Shown one piece after another: positions 53,431 to 61,960 of a stretch of DNA of 64,000 nt (the first letter of the stretch is position 1; each line of letters opens with the position of its first letter). The notes under the pieces were generated by a model, which was given only the letters and a program-made list of their open reading frames with translations, did no database searches and was not told the origin of the DNA. The DNA is taken from positions 1,302,001-1,366,000 of the forward strand of contig NZ_QWDC01000001.1 in the NCBI RefSeq assembly GCF_003432115.1. The letters are read 5' to 3'. Position numbers and translations under genes: made by a program. Source of the DNA: Mucilaginibacter conchicola. Its GTDB lineage: Bacteria > Bacteroidota > Bacteroidia > Sphingobacteriales > Sphingobacteriaceae.

Positions 53431-55740
53431 TTATTTAAGCCACTTTACACTTGCTTTTTCGGTGATATCTGAGTTAGTACCAACCTCTATCACAAATTTG
53501 CCCGGCTCCCAATCATACTTCAGATCACTGTTAAAAAATTTCAGTTTATCAGGGGTGATAGCAAACGTCACTTCTTTCTTCTCTCCTACTTGCAACGATA
53601 GTTTTTTGAAATCCTTAAGCTCTTTAACCGGCCTGCTGATGCTTGCTTCAGGGTCACCTATATATAACTGTACCGTTTCTTCGCCGGCGTACTGGCCTTT
53701 GTTGGTTACAGTAACTGTAGCAGTAAGCGTTTCGTTACCTTTTAAGTTGGTTTTGCTTAATTTAAGGTTGCTGTATTCAAATTTGCTGTAGCTTAAACCA
53801 TAACCAAACGGATATAAAGGTGAATTATCAATATCAAGGTAGTTTGATTTAAATTTAGTTGGGCCATCGGTATAAGGGCGGCCAGTATTTAAGTGGTTAT
53901 AATATAAAGGTATCTGGCCCACACTGCGCGGGAAGGTTGTGGTTAGTTTACCCGATGGATTGTAATTACCAAATAACACGTTGGCTATCGCATTACCTGC
54001 TTCAGTACCCGGCGCCCATACATCTAATATAGCGGTAGCATTATCATTTTCCCATTGCAGGGTAAGCGGGCGGCCGTTAAACACCACCAGTACCATCGGT
54101 TTACCAAGCTTAGCCAGTTCTTTAAGCATTTTTTGCTGGCTTTCCGGTATGCCGATATCAGAACGGCTTGATGATTCGCCGCTCATACTTTGCGACTCGC
54201 CTACCACAGCAACAATAATGTCTGATCTTTTTGCCGCATCAACAGCATCATCGATCATGTCCTTAGGCGATTTTTTATCTAATGATACCATGCCCGGGCC
54301 AAAGTTAAGGCGCTTCATAAAGGTAGTATCATCAGTAATATTGCTGCCTTTGGCGTAGTTGATCTTTACTTTATCGCCAACCACACGTTGGATACCTTCC
54401 ATCACGCTAACTGATTTTTCCCACTCGCCGCCAATAACCCAGGTACCTAACATATCGCGTTTGTTGTTGGCCAGTGGGCCAACCAACGCAATGCTGCCAC
54501 CTGCTTTCTTTAACGGCAATGTTTGTGCATCATTCTTTAATAGTACAAAAGAGTGTTCGGCAGTAACGCGCGCAGCAGTACGGTTGGCCTCGTTCATGAT
54601 ATCATTTTTCTCACGAACCGGGTCAAGCGATTTGTAAGGATTATCAAACAAACCCAATTTATATTTAGCCTCAAGCACAAGGCGGCAGGCCCTGTCAATA
54701 TCAGCAATGGTAACTTTTTTCTCTTGTAATGATTTCTTCAGTGTTTTTAAATAACCTTCGCCAACCATATCCATATCCAGGCCTGCATTAATGGCGCGGG
54801 CCGATACCGTTTGCAGGTCGCCAAGGCCGTGGTTAGTTACCTCGTTAAGCGATGTATAATCTGATACCACAAAACCTTTAAAGCCCCATTGTTTGCGCAA
54901 AAGGTCGGTAAGCAACCATTTGTTTACAGTTGAAGGCACACCATCAACCGTATTGAACGAGCTCATGATACTACCCGCACCTGCATCTAAAGCAGCTTTA
55001 TAAGGTGGCAGATAATAATTATACATAGCCAGGCGACTCATATCTACAGTATTATATTCGCGACCAGCTTCGGCACCGCCATAAAGGGCAAAGTGTTTTA
55101 CACAGGCCATTACCGCATCAGCATTTTTTAGGCTGGTGCCCTGGTAACCACGAACCATTGCAGCAGCAATACGGCCACCCAGGTAAGGGTCTTCGCCGCT
55201 ACCTTCTGATATACGTCCCCAGCGTGCATCGCGGGCTATATCAACCATAGGCGAGAAAACCCAGTTCAAACCTTCGGCAGTTGCTTCTTTGGCAGCAATG
55301 CGGGCCGATTGTTTAATAAGATCAAGATCCCACGTTGCCGACATACCCAATGGTATTGGGAATATAGTACGGTGACCATGGATAACATCTAAACCAAATA
55401 TTAACGGTATATGTAAACGCGAGCCTTTAACAGCAGCTTCCTGCATTTTGCGAACCTCGGCAGTGCCATAAAGGCCAAAAATACCACCAATAGATCCGTT
55501 CTTAACGCCATCGCCAATGCCGCTGTTGGTTACCGAACCAGTGATAGCCATACCACCCGTTACCAGGTTAAGCTGACCAATCTTTTCATCAATGGTCATC
55601 TTTTTCATCAGGCCGCTTACAAAGGCGTTCATTTTAGCAGTTTCGGCAGTGGTTTGCGCATTTACGTTAACACTTTTAAAACCGAATAAGAGAGCAGCGC
55701 TTATGCAAATAGCACTTTTAGGGGTAAAGATTTTTTTCAT
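53431..55740 (-). CDS. bglX: GH3 family beta-glucosidase (BglX-like)
   Basis: 769 aa with a signal peptide (cleavage near VNVNAQ). Three domains: GH3 N-terminal TIM barrel (about 40-380) with nucleophile Asp294 in GFVVSDYTSLNEV, GH3 C-terminal sandwich (about 410-630) with VGESQSMSGESSSR carrying the acid/base Glu, and a fibronectin-III-like end. The order and size match periplasmic BglX. It cleaves terminal beta-glucosides; linkage not predictable. Monocistronic, divergent from a Nudix-type regulator. Confidence 0.93.
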   Translation of the reverse strand: MKKIFTPKSAICISAALLFGFKSVNVNAQTTAETAKMNAFVSGLMKKMTIDEKIGQLNLVTGGMAITGSVTNSGIGDGVKNGSIGGIFGLYGTAEVRKMQEAAVKGSRLHIPLIFGLDVIHGHRTIFPIPLGMSATWDLDLIKQSARIAAKEATAEGLNWVFSPMVDIARDARWGRISEGSGEDPYLGGRIAAAMVRGYQGTSLKNADAVMACVKHFALYGGAEAGREYNTVDMSRLAMYNYYLPPYKAALDAGAGSIMSSFNTVDGVPSTVNKWLLTDLLRKQWGFKGFVVSDYTSLNEVTNHGLGDLQTVSARAINAGLDMDMVGEGYLKTLKKSLQEKKVTIADIDRACRLVLEAKYKLGLFDNPYKSLDPVREKNDIMNEANRTAARVTAEHSFVLLKNDAQTLPLKKAGGSIALVGPLANNKRDMLGTWVIGGEWEKSVSVMEGIQRVVGDKVKINYAKGSNITDDTTFMKRLNFGPGMVSLDKKSPKDMIDDAVDAAKRSDIIVAVVGESQSMSGESSSRSDIGIPESQQKMLKELAKLGKPMVLVVFNGRPLTLQWENDNATAILDVWAPGTEAGNAIANVLFGNYNPSGKLTTTFPRSVGQIPLYYNHLNTGRPYTDGPTKFKSNYLDIDNSPLYPFGYGLSYSKFEYSNLKLSKTNLKGNETLTATVTVTNKGQYAGEETVQLYIGDPEASISRPVKELKDFKKLSLQVGEKKEVTFAITPDKLKFFNSDLKYDWEPGKFVIEVGTNSDITEKASVKWLK

Positions 55741-55837
55741 CTAAAAACAGTTTTGACGCGGTAAAAGCCAACATTATTAAAATGTTAACCTATCTTTATT
55801 AAATAACTGTAAAACTTATTAGTATAATTGGCATTAT

Positions 55838-55864
55838 AAATTACACTAAAATAGGGTGTAATTT
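55838..55864. promoter_or_regulatory. perfect inverted repeat between GH3 and Nudix regulator
   Basis: AAATTACAC, a 9-bp spacer, then GTGTAATTT: a perfect 9-bp inverted repeat about 98 bp from the GH3 start and 61 bp from the regulator start. It is a natural candidate for the binding site of the neighbouring regulator. Confidence 0.75.
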
Positions 55865-55924
55865 GTACACAATTGTAAATATTAAAATTAAACATTCAAA
55901 GTTTTTTATCTATAATACCCCATC

Positions 55925-56671
55925 ATGTTAACAAAACAGGAACTGGAAGAGCATTGGGCGCAGGCAGAGGAGATATATCTTAACCATGTGTCTATAGACT
56001 GCGTTGTATTTGGTTTTCATGAGGGCCAGTTAAAGGTTCTGATGCTGAAAAGCAATAACGAAGAAGCCTGGTACCTGCCGGGGGGCTTTGTGCTTAACGA
56101 AGAGCCTATTGAGCAGGCGGCTAACCGTATATTAAAGGAGCGCACCGGTATTGACGAGGTTTTTTTACGCCAGTTCCATGTTTTTGGCGACCCCGATCGT
56201 ACTAAATTTCATAAAGAGACTTACAAAGACAACTTGTTCTTTAACCAGCGTTTTATCTCGATAGGATACTACGCCCTGGTTGATTTTGTTGACGTAAAAC
56301 CCATGCCCGATTCATTCTCTGAAGTTTGTACCTGGCGCGACCTGAACGACCTGCCCGAATTTCAGTTAGATCATGAGAATATTTTCCGCACCGCTTTGGA
56401 TACCCTAAGGCTGCAACTGAACTATCAACCAATTGGCTACAGCCTGATGCCGCAGGAGTTTACCATGCCCGAGCTGCAGAAACTTTATGAGACCATACTG
56501 GATAAAAAACTGGATCGCCGTAATTTCCAGCGCCGTATTTTAGGTTTTGGCATTTTAAACAAATTGCAACAGACCCGCAAAGGCGGCGCGCATAAAGCAC
56601 CATACCTTTACTCGTTTAACCTCGAGAACTACCGCGCAGCGCTTAAAGAAGGCTTGCAAGGCGGCTGGTAA
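55925..56671 (+). CDS. Nudix-domain transcriptional regulator (NrtR/AraR-like)
   Basis: 248 aa. N-terminal Nudix fold (about 20-150) plus a C-terminal winged helix (about 165-240, with LQKLYETILDKKLDRRNFQRRIL). The Nudix box keeps Gly and Glu (GGFVLNEEPIEQAANRILKE) but its catalytic REUXEE core reads RILKER, losing two acidic residues, so the domain probably senses a ligand instead of hydrolysing it. Members of this group control sugar use in Bacteroidota. It diverges from the GH3 gene with a palindrome between them. Confidence 0.88.
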   Translation: MLTKQELEEHWAQAEEIYLNHVSIDCVVFGFHEGQLKVLMLKSNNEEAWYLPGGFVLNEEPIEQAANRILKERTGIDEVFLRQFHVFGDPDRTKFHKETYKDNLFFNQRFISIGYYALVDFVDVKPMPDSFSEVCTWRDLNDLPEFQLDHENIFRTALDTLRLQLNYQPIGYSLMPQEFTMPELQKLYETILDKKLDRRNFQRRILGFGILNKLQQTRKGGAHKAPYLYSFNLENYRAALKEGLQGGW

Positions 56672-56731
56672 AATTAGGCTGTACGGGCTTTTTTAGCTAT
56701 ATTAAGCCCGTTTGCTAACCTAATTTCTACT

Positions 56732-57592
56732 ATGAAGCTCAAAAACGTACTGGTTGATACTGTTTTACTTATTTGCGGTATTTTTTCTGCAGGGTTCGGC
56801 CTAAAAGGATTTCTACTATCAAGTCATTTTATTGATGGCGGCGTAACAGGCATATCCATGTTGGTTGCCGATATCACCAAGACTCCCCTTTCGGTACTTA
56901 TTTTTATCATTAATATTCCTTTCCTGGTATTGGGCTACCGTAAGCTGGGTTTAAAGTTTGCTGTTAAAAGCGCAGCCGCCATTGCCGGCCTTTCGCTATG
57001 CCTGGCATTTTTCCATTTCCCCGATGTTACGCACGATAAACTGCTTACCGCGGTATTTGGCGGTGTATTTATTGGCGCAGGGATAGGCATGGCCATTCGT
57101 GGTGGTGCCGTGTTGGATGGTACCGAGATAGCTGCCTTACTGGTAAGCAAACGGGCCCAGGTAGTACGCGTGAGCGACGTTATCCTGATGCTTAACGTTT
57201 TGATATTCCTGGTGGCAGTATTTACGCTGGGTGTCGAGTCGGGCTTATACTCTATCCTTACCTACCTGTCGGCTTCTAAGATGATCGATTTTATACTGAA
57301 CGGTCTGGAGCAATATACCGGCATGACGGTGGTATCTGCCAAAGGCGAAGAAATACGTATTGCCATTACCCAAAGCCTTGGCCGTGGTGTTACCGTTTAT
57401 CAGGGCAAAAGCGGTTATGGTAAAGACGGGCATATCAACTCGCCCCGCGAGATCATTTTTACTGTAGCTACCCGCCTCGAGGTACCGTTGCTTAAACGCG
57501 AGATATTAAAAATTGACCCGGCAGCCTTTATTGTACAAACCAGTGTGGATGATACTACGGGTGGATTATTGAAGAGGAAGAGCGGGCATTAG
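56732..57592 (+). CDS. YitT family membrane protein (DUF161/DUF2179)
   Basis: 286 aa. Five membrane helices in two DUF161 repeats (about 5-160), including LLSSHFIDGGVTGISMLV and FIGAGIGMAIRGGAVLDGTEI, then a soluble DUF2179 domain (about 200-280) with GRGVTVYQGKSGYGKDG. Function of the family is unsettled. It lies 60 bp after the Nudix regulator and may be read with it, though it may not be related. Confidence 0.88.
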   Translation: MKLKNVLVDTVLLICGIFSAGFGLKGFLLSSHFIDGGVTGISMLVADITKTPLSVLIFIINIPFLVLGYRKLGLKFAVKSAAAIAGLSLCLAFFHFPDVTHDKLLTAVFGGVFIGAGIGMAIRGGAVLDGTEIAALLVSKRAQVVRVSDVILMLNVLIFLVAVFTLGVESGLYSILTYLSASKMIDFILNGLEQYTGMTVVSAKGEEIRIAITQSLGRGVTVYQGKSGYGKDGHINSPREIIFTVATRLEVPLLKREILKIDPAAFIVQTSVDDTTGGLLKRKSGH

Positions 57593-57635
57593 TAGCCCCC
57601 CGGCCCCCTAAAGGGGAGTAGGATCTAAACTTCAC

Positions 57636-57717
57636 GTCATCCCGAATTTATTTCGGGATCCCACAGGACATGCCGTTCAACTTAGCATGTGAGATGCTGA
57701 AATAAATTCAGCATGAC
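57636..57717. repeat. 82-bp palindromic intergenic repeat
   Basis: GTCATCCCGAATTTATTTCG at the left and GCTGAAATAAATTCAGCATG at the right are versions of one motif in inverted order, each itself a hairpin. Ends GTCAT/ATGAC. Non-coding. Confidence 0.75.
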
Positions 57718-57778
57718 GACGGGTTACCGAGAGGCATCTTCGGCGTAATATTTGTTTATGCTGATGTAAACCAATTAC

Positions 57779-58516
57779 ATGCCCGAAGGCCCAAGCATAC
57801 TTATCCTTAAAGAGAAGGTTCAGCAGTTTAAAGGCAAAACCGTTGTTGAGGCCACTTGCAACAATAGATCGCTGGATGTTTCTTTGCTTACAGATAAACC
57901 CATCATCGATTTTAAAAGCTGGGGCAAGCATTTCCTCATCTGCTTTCCTGACCTTACCGCGCGCATCCACATGATGATGTTTGGCACTTACCGCATTAAT
58001 TCGCACACGGCTAAGCCGCCACGCTTAGGGCTGCGGTTTAGTGACGATACGGAGCTTAACTTTTACGCCTGCCAACTGCAATTAATTACCGAACCGCTTG
58101 ATGATATTTACGACTGGCAGGCCGATGTAATGAGCGACGAGTGGGACAGCCGCAAAGCCATCAAAAAGATGAAAGCCGAACCGGAACTGTTAGCCTGCGA
58201 TGCGTTGATGGACCAGCACATTTTCTCGGGCGTGGGTAACATCATAAAAAACGAAGCCCTTTTTAACGCCCGCATTCATCCGGAAAGTTTGATTGCTGCC
58301 CTGCCGCCAAAAAAGCTGAGAGAAATGATAAAAGAGGCCGTAAAGTACGCTTTTCAGTTTCTGGAGCAGAAAAAAGCCGGCACTTTAAAACGTAACTGGC
58401 AGGCCTACCATAAAAAAGAATGCCCGCGAGATCATGTGCCCTTCATCCGCAAAGACACCGGCAGATCGCACCGTACAAGTTTTTATTGTGAGGTGTGTAT
58501 GAAGTTGTATGAGTAA
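57779..58516 (+). CDS. nei: Fpg/Nei family DNA glycosylase (endonuclease VIII-like)
   Basis: 245 aa. The start MPEGPSIL supplies catalytic Pro2 and Glu3. FKSWGKHFLI has the conserved Lys. The H2TH region is QHIFSGVGNIIKNEALFNARIHPE. The C-terminal zinc finger differs from the usual four cysteines: CPRDH then CEVC, a likely C-H-C-C site. It removes oxidised bases and nicks DNA. A Fpg-type role is possible, but the sequence is closer to Nei. Monocistronic, with repeats on both sides. Confidence 0.87.
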   Translation: MPEGPSILILKEKVQQFKGKTVVEATCNNRSLDVSLLTDKPIIDFKSWGKHFLICFPDLTARIHMMMFGTYRINSHTAKPPRLGLRFSDDTELNFYACQLQLITEPLDDIYDWQADVMSDEWDSRKAIKKMKAEPELLACDALMDQHIFSGVGNIIKNEALFNARIHPESLIAALPPKKLREMIKEAVKYAFQFLEQKKAGTLKRNWQAYHKKECPRDHVPFIRKDTGRSHRTSFYCEVCMKLYE

Positions 58517-58534
58517 GTAAGTGAGTGAAAAAAA

Positions 58535-58663
58535 TGTCATTTCGAGCGAGCAGAAGGGTGGGGATATGTACCTGAGGGTGACGAGAAATCTTGTTACTCA
58601 TGCATAGTTCAACTTGTTTTATCTAACAAGATTTCTCCTCGCTGTCGCTCGTTCGAAATGACA
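58535..58663. repeat. 129-bp inverted-repeat element
   Basis: Perfect 11-bp ends TGTCATTTCGA / TCGAAATGACA and a perfect 14-bp internal pair GAGAAATCTTGTTA (58583-58596) / TAACAAGATTTCTC (58624-58637). No coding content; related in style to the 93-bp element of the repeat island. Confidence 0.85.
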
Positions 58664-58701
58664 ATATGTTTTTATTACTCGCAATGACGTATTTGTTGAT
58701 A

Positions 58702-59715
58702 TTACCCCAACCACTTACCAAATTCGTAAAACTTGGTGATCTTGATGCCCACCTTGCTGCCTACAGGGTACTTGCGCAGGGCGAAGTTCTGCAAGCGCAG
58801 GGTAACTTCATCGCGCTCTATGATGAGTTCTTCGTAAAAACCTTTGTATAGCACTTGTTTAACAAGCCACTTGGCGCCTAAAGCCATGGACGCGATCTGA
58901 ATATGCTCGGCGTAGATAACCACTGCGCCGCGTTTTGATTTGATACCGCAAACCTTTGCCTGGGCAGCCGTTAGCTCGCTGCAGCTTACCAGTATTTTGG
59001 CAGTGTAAAGCAACTTAGGGCTTTCGTATAATTTCTCGGGCGAGCCGTGTTCTACAATCTCGCCTTCTTTTATCACAATGAGTTCATCGGCCATGGAAAG
59101 CAGCTCGCTTGGGTCGTGCGATACCAATACAACGGTTACCCCCCATTCTTTTACTATCTGGCGGATATCATGCTGCAGGCCTTCGCGGTAGTTGGCATCA
59201 ACCTGGTTAAAAGGCTCATCCAGCATCAATACCTCGGGTCGGTTTATCAATGCTTTGGCGATAGTGACACGTTGTTTTTCGCCGCCGCTTAGCTTGCCGA
59301 AGGGCTGCTCGCGAAGCTCATATATGCCCAGCAGGTTAAGCGCCTGCGTTATTTTCTGTAGTTTGTAATTCACGTCCTCGGCAGGCAAGGAACGGCCGAG
59401 GTTATCCCAAACTGTAGCGGCCATTTCCATGTCGCTATTATCCTGGCTTACCATAGCAATTTTAGCATGCTCAGGCTCCATGTTATGCCCCCGCACCGGC
59501 AACGGCGCCCCGTGGAAGAACACGTCGCCGGAATCGGGCTTCATGTGGCCCGACAGTAATTTCAGCAATGAAGTTTTACCGCTGCCGCTCTCCCCCACTA
59601 TACCGGTTATCTTACCCTTGGGTATAAAAACGGTGATATTATTTACCCCTGAAGATTTATCGCCAAAAAAATTCTTGGTAACCGTAATGGTCTCCAGTAT
59701 CAGTTCATCCTTCAT
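58702..59715 (-). CDS. ABC transporter ATP-binding protein
   Basis: I start at the ATG at 59713-59715 (MKDELILETITVTKNFF); nine codons upstream are less likely. About 337 aa. Walker A GESGSGKTS, Q-loop SQDNSDMEM, signature LSGGEKQRVTIAKAL, Walker B EVLMLDEP, H-loop VSHDPSE. An extra C-terminal part (about 240-337) looks like the TOBE-type regulatory domain of PotA/FbpC-like importers. No permease or binding protein is adjacent, so the substrate is unknown. Confidence 0.87.
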   Translation of the reverse strand: MKDELILETITVTKNFFGDKSSGVNNITVFIPKGKITGIVGESGSGKTSLLKLLSGHMKPDSGDVFFHGAPLPVRGHNMEPEHAKIAMVSQDNSDMEMAATVWDNLGRSLPAEDVNYKLQKITQALNLLGIYELREQPFGKLSGGEKQRVTIAKALINRPEVLMLDEPFNQVDANYREGLQHDIRQIVKEWGVTVVLVSHDPSELLSMADELIVIKEGEIVEHGSPEKLYESPKLLYTAKILVSCSELTAAQAKVCGIKSKRGAVVIYAEHIQIASMALGAKWLVKQVLYKGFYEELIIERDEVTLRLQNFALRKYPVGSKVGIKITKFYEFGKWLG

Positions 59716-59780
59716 GTTTGCTTTAATGTGAGCCCGTTTCAAACGTAATAAAAAAAATTGTGATGAGCTCGTACAATCCC

Positions 59781-59903
59781 GTCATTGCGAGCGACAGCGT
59801 GGCAAGGAAGCCTCTCCCCAAACCTCTCTCCGAAGAAGAGGGGCTTTTAAGAAATTCATTTAAAGTCTCCCCGCCAGCTGGCGGGGGAGATTTAGAGAGG
59901 GCT
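59781..59903. repeat. composite of intergenic repeats
   Basis: Begins with GTCATTGCGAGCGACAGCG, a half of the 93-bp family; then AGAGGGGCTT-type words; then a 25-bp palindrome at 59866-59890 followed by TTTAGAGAGGGCTT, the partner of the palindrome at 26519. The remaining bases to 60001 show no gene. Confidence 0.7.
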
Positions 59904-60001
59904 TAACGAGCGTTCATGAATGCTTCGCAATTTAGTTAGGGCTCCAAAAACAAATCCCCAAAAAATACTATTCACACTAATAAACCATTAAACCAAACAC
60001 C

Positions 60002-60214
60002 ATGAACAAAACATTAGGCCTTATACTGATAGTAGTTGGCGCGGCAATGCTGATATGGACAGGCTTCACTTACACCAAAAAAGAAAAGATCATAGACGCG
60101 GGACCGATACAGGTATCGGCAGATAGGGAAAAAACTGTAAACTGGCCACCTTACCTGGGCGGAATACTACTGGTTGGCGGTATTGTGATCGTTGCTACCT
60201 CTAAAAAATCCTGA
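60002..60214 (+). CDS. small two-helix membrane protein, 70 aa
   Basis: Two membrane helices (about 4-22 and 50-66) are separated by a polar loop, KKEKIIDAGPIQVSADREKT. A similar plan is seen in short DUF3185-like proteins, but I cannot assign a family firmly. A good ATG and normal codon use support a real gene. It precedes the YdeI-like gene by 22 bp and may share its transcript. Confidence 0.65.
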   Translation: MNKTLGLILIVVGAAMLIWTGFTYTKKEKIIDAGPIQVSADREKTVNWPPYLGGILLVGGIVIVATSKKS

Positions 60215-60236
60215 GGGGTAATTGTATATTAGCCCT

Positions 60237-60797
60237 ATGCAACCTGTATTTTTTGAAACGCCTGCCCTTTTTCGTGAATGGTTTGAGCTAAACGCCGATA
60301 AGGAGAAAGAACTGCTGGTGGGCTTTTATAAAACAGGCAGCGGCTTGCCAAGTATTACCTGGCCGCAATCGGTAGATGAAGCGTTGTGTTTTGGATGGAT
60401 AGATGGTGTGCGAAAATCCATTGATGATAAAAGTTATACCATCCGCTTTACGCCGCGCAAACCCGATAGCATCTGGAGCGCCGTAAACATGAAAAAAGTG
60501 GCAGAGCTGACTGAAAAGGGGTTGATGCAACCTGCCGGTGTAGCGGCCTATGCTAAACGGAAGGAAGAAAAGTCGGGGATATATGCTTTCGAGAACGAGG
60601 AGAAAGTGCTTTTGCCGGCTTACACCAAGCTGTTTAAAGCTAACAAAAAAGCATGGGCGTATTTTGAGGCGCAGGCACCGTGGTACCGCAAAGTCGCCTT
60701 CCATAGGGTGATGAGTGCCAAACAGGAGAAAACGCAGCTGAGCCGCCTGCAAAAGCTGATAGAGTACAGCGAAAAGGGCGAGCGTGTGCCCGGATGA
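60237..60797 (+). CDS. YdeI/OmpD-associated family protein
   Basis: I use the ATG at 60237 (MQPVFFETPALFREWF); a TTG five codons earlier is unlikely. 186 aa. SITWPQSVDEALCFGWIDG and RFTPRKPDSIWSAVNMKKV are the family hallmarks, and the C-terminal helix RKVAFHRVMSAKQEKTQLSR is typical. Some members bind DNA or act in antimicrobial-peptide stress; the function here is unknown. Confidence 0.85.
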   Translation: MQPVFFETPALFREWFELNADKEKELLVGFYKTGSGLPSITWPQSVDEALCFGWIDGVRKSIDDKSYTIRFTPRKPDSIWSAVNMKKVAELTEKGLMQPAGVAAYAKRKEEKSGIYAFENEEKVLLPAYTKLFKANKKAWAYFEAQAPWYRKVAFHRVMSAKQEKTQLSRLQKLIEYSEKGERVPG

Positions 60798-60808
60798 TGA
60801 AAAAAATA

Positions 60809-60922
60809 CTGTCATCCCGGGTTGTTAGCTACCAAACCGGGACCCACACCGTAAAAACTCAACCTGTCATAGCCTGTATTTTGTGTGTGATGCTGCCTTT
60901 TGGCCTTGGGGCAGCACGACAG
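60809..60922. repeat. 114-bp inverted-repeat intergenic element
   Basis: Ends CTGTC/GACAG; the left part has CCCGG...CCGGG and the right part TGCTGCC...GGGGCAGCA, both hairpins. The sequence is non-coding and follows the YdeI-like stop by 11 bp. Confidence 0.65.
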
Positions 60923-60936
60923 TTTATCTTTTAGTA

Positions 60937-61296
60937 TCAAACCAGCTTTCCGTTATCTAAAGCCTGTTGTAATACCTCTACCTTAAATTTAGGTTTATAG
61001 CAATAGCCGGTAAGCTTTTTAACCCAACCGTACTTGTAGCCAAACATGGCTTTCAGCATCCGCACACGGGTTGATCCTTTTGGGTACCCGTATTTATACC
61101 AGCTGAATTTCGACTTGTCTATTTTAAAATGTTCGGCAAATTCTGCCAAAAACATATCTATTTCAATATCGTAAATATCAAGGTCGAGATCGAGGCTGGT
61201 ATCTGCCTTTATCATTGATGTATCAACCGGCACAACCTTGTACCGCTTGCAATAATCAACAATAAAATCCTTTAGGTGCGGGGATAAATGCTCCAT
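60937..61296 (-). CDS. DUF1493-like protein
   Basis: 119 aa, acidic. DTSLDLDLDIYDIEIDMFLAEFAEHFKID resembles the acyl-carrier-like helix and metal-rich loop of DUF1493 proteins (YfhG-type), which are often found with phosphopantetheine-like folds but lack a conserved Ser. Function unknown. Monocistronic; the next gene starts over 600 bp away on the same strand. Confidence 0.65.
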   Translation of the reverse strand: MEHLSPHLKDFIVDYCKRYKVVPVDTSMIKADTSLDLDLDIYDIEIDMFLAEFAEHFKIDKSKFSWYKYGYPKGSTRVRMLKAMFGYKYGWVKKLTGYCYKPKFKVEVLQQALDNGKLV

Positions 61297-61410
61297 ACAA
61301 TGCCTTAATAGTTCTCTGATGTAAAGGACACCGTTATTTTGGCGGCGTTACACTTAAAGATACAAAAACGGCAAAAATGGTTGCAAGCAACTCAATAAAA
61401 GAAGATTAGA

Positions 61411-61917
61411 TTAAAGTGGCTTATCAAATATGTACATCTCCAATGGCTCTTTTACACGGCCAAATTGCTCGGGGATGTTGAGCGATATCACCTCGCCGGT
61501 TTTGGCGTAGCCACGGCGCTCGTAGTAGGCTATCAGCTCGTGGCGTTTGGTGATAACCGTCATGGTCATGGCTTTTAAACCGCCGGCACGGCCATGTTCT
61601 TCGGCAGCCTGCAGCAGTTGTTTGCCCAAACCTTTAGCCTGCAGGGTTGGCGATACGGTAAGCATGCCCAGGTACAGTTTATCATTACGTTTTTGCACGT
61701 AAACACAGCCCGTTATTTTACCATCCTCGGTATTTTTGAACAGGGTAACGTTAGGGTCATTCAGTTCTTCGGTAAGGCTATCATGATCAATACGGGTACC
61801 TTCTATCATATCGGCCTCAGTGGTCCAGCCTTGTTTGGCACCTTCGCCGCGGTAGGCAGAGTTTATTAAAGCAACCAGTTCAGGTACGTCGGTTAATGTA
61901 GCGCGGGTAATAGCCAT
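61411..61917 (-). CDS. GNAT family N-acetyltransferase
   Basis: 168 aa. Acetyl-CoA loop LQAKGLGKQLLQAAEEH after the beta-strand LYLGMLTVSP, then IAYYERRGYAKTGE, all standard GNAT elements. N-terminal TDVPELVALINSAYRGEG. Substrate unknown. First of four minus-strand small-enzyme genes in the 61.4-64 kb stretch; gaps are 10-45 bp, so they may form one operon. Confidence 0.87.
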   Translation of the reverse strand: MAITRATLTDVPELVALINSAYRGEGAKQGWTTEADMIEGTRIDHDSLTEELNDPNVTLFKNTEDGKITGCVYVQKRNDKLYLGMLTVSPTLQAKGLGKQLLQAAEEHGRAGGLKAMTMTVITKRHELIAYYERRGYAKTGEVISLNIPEQFGRVKEPLEMYIFDKPL

Positions 61918-61960
61918 GCGGCAAATGTATTAAATCGGCTTAAAAATATGAGTTGAAAAA

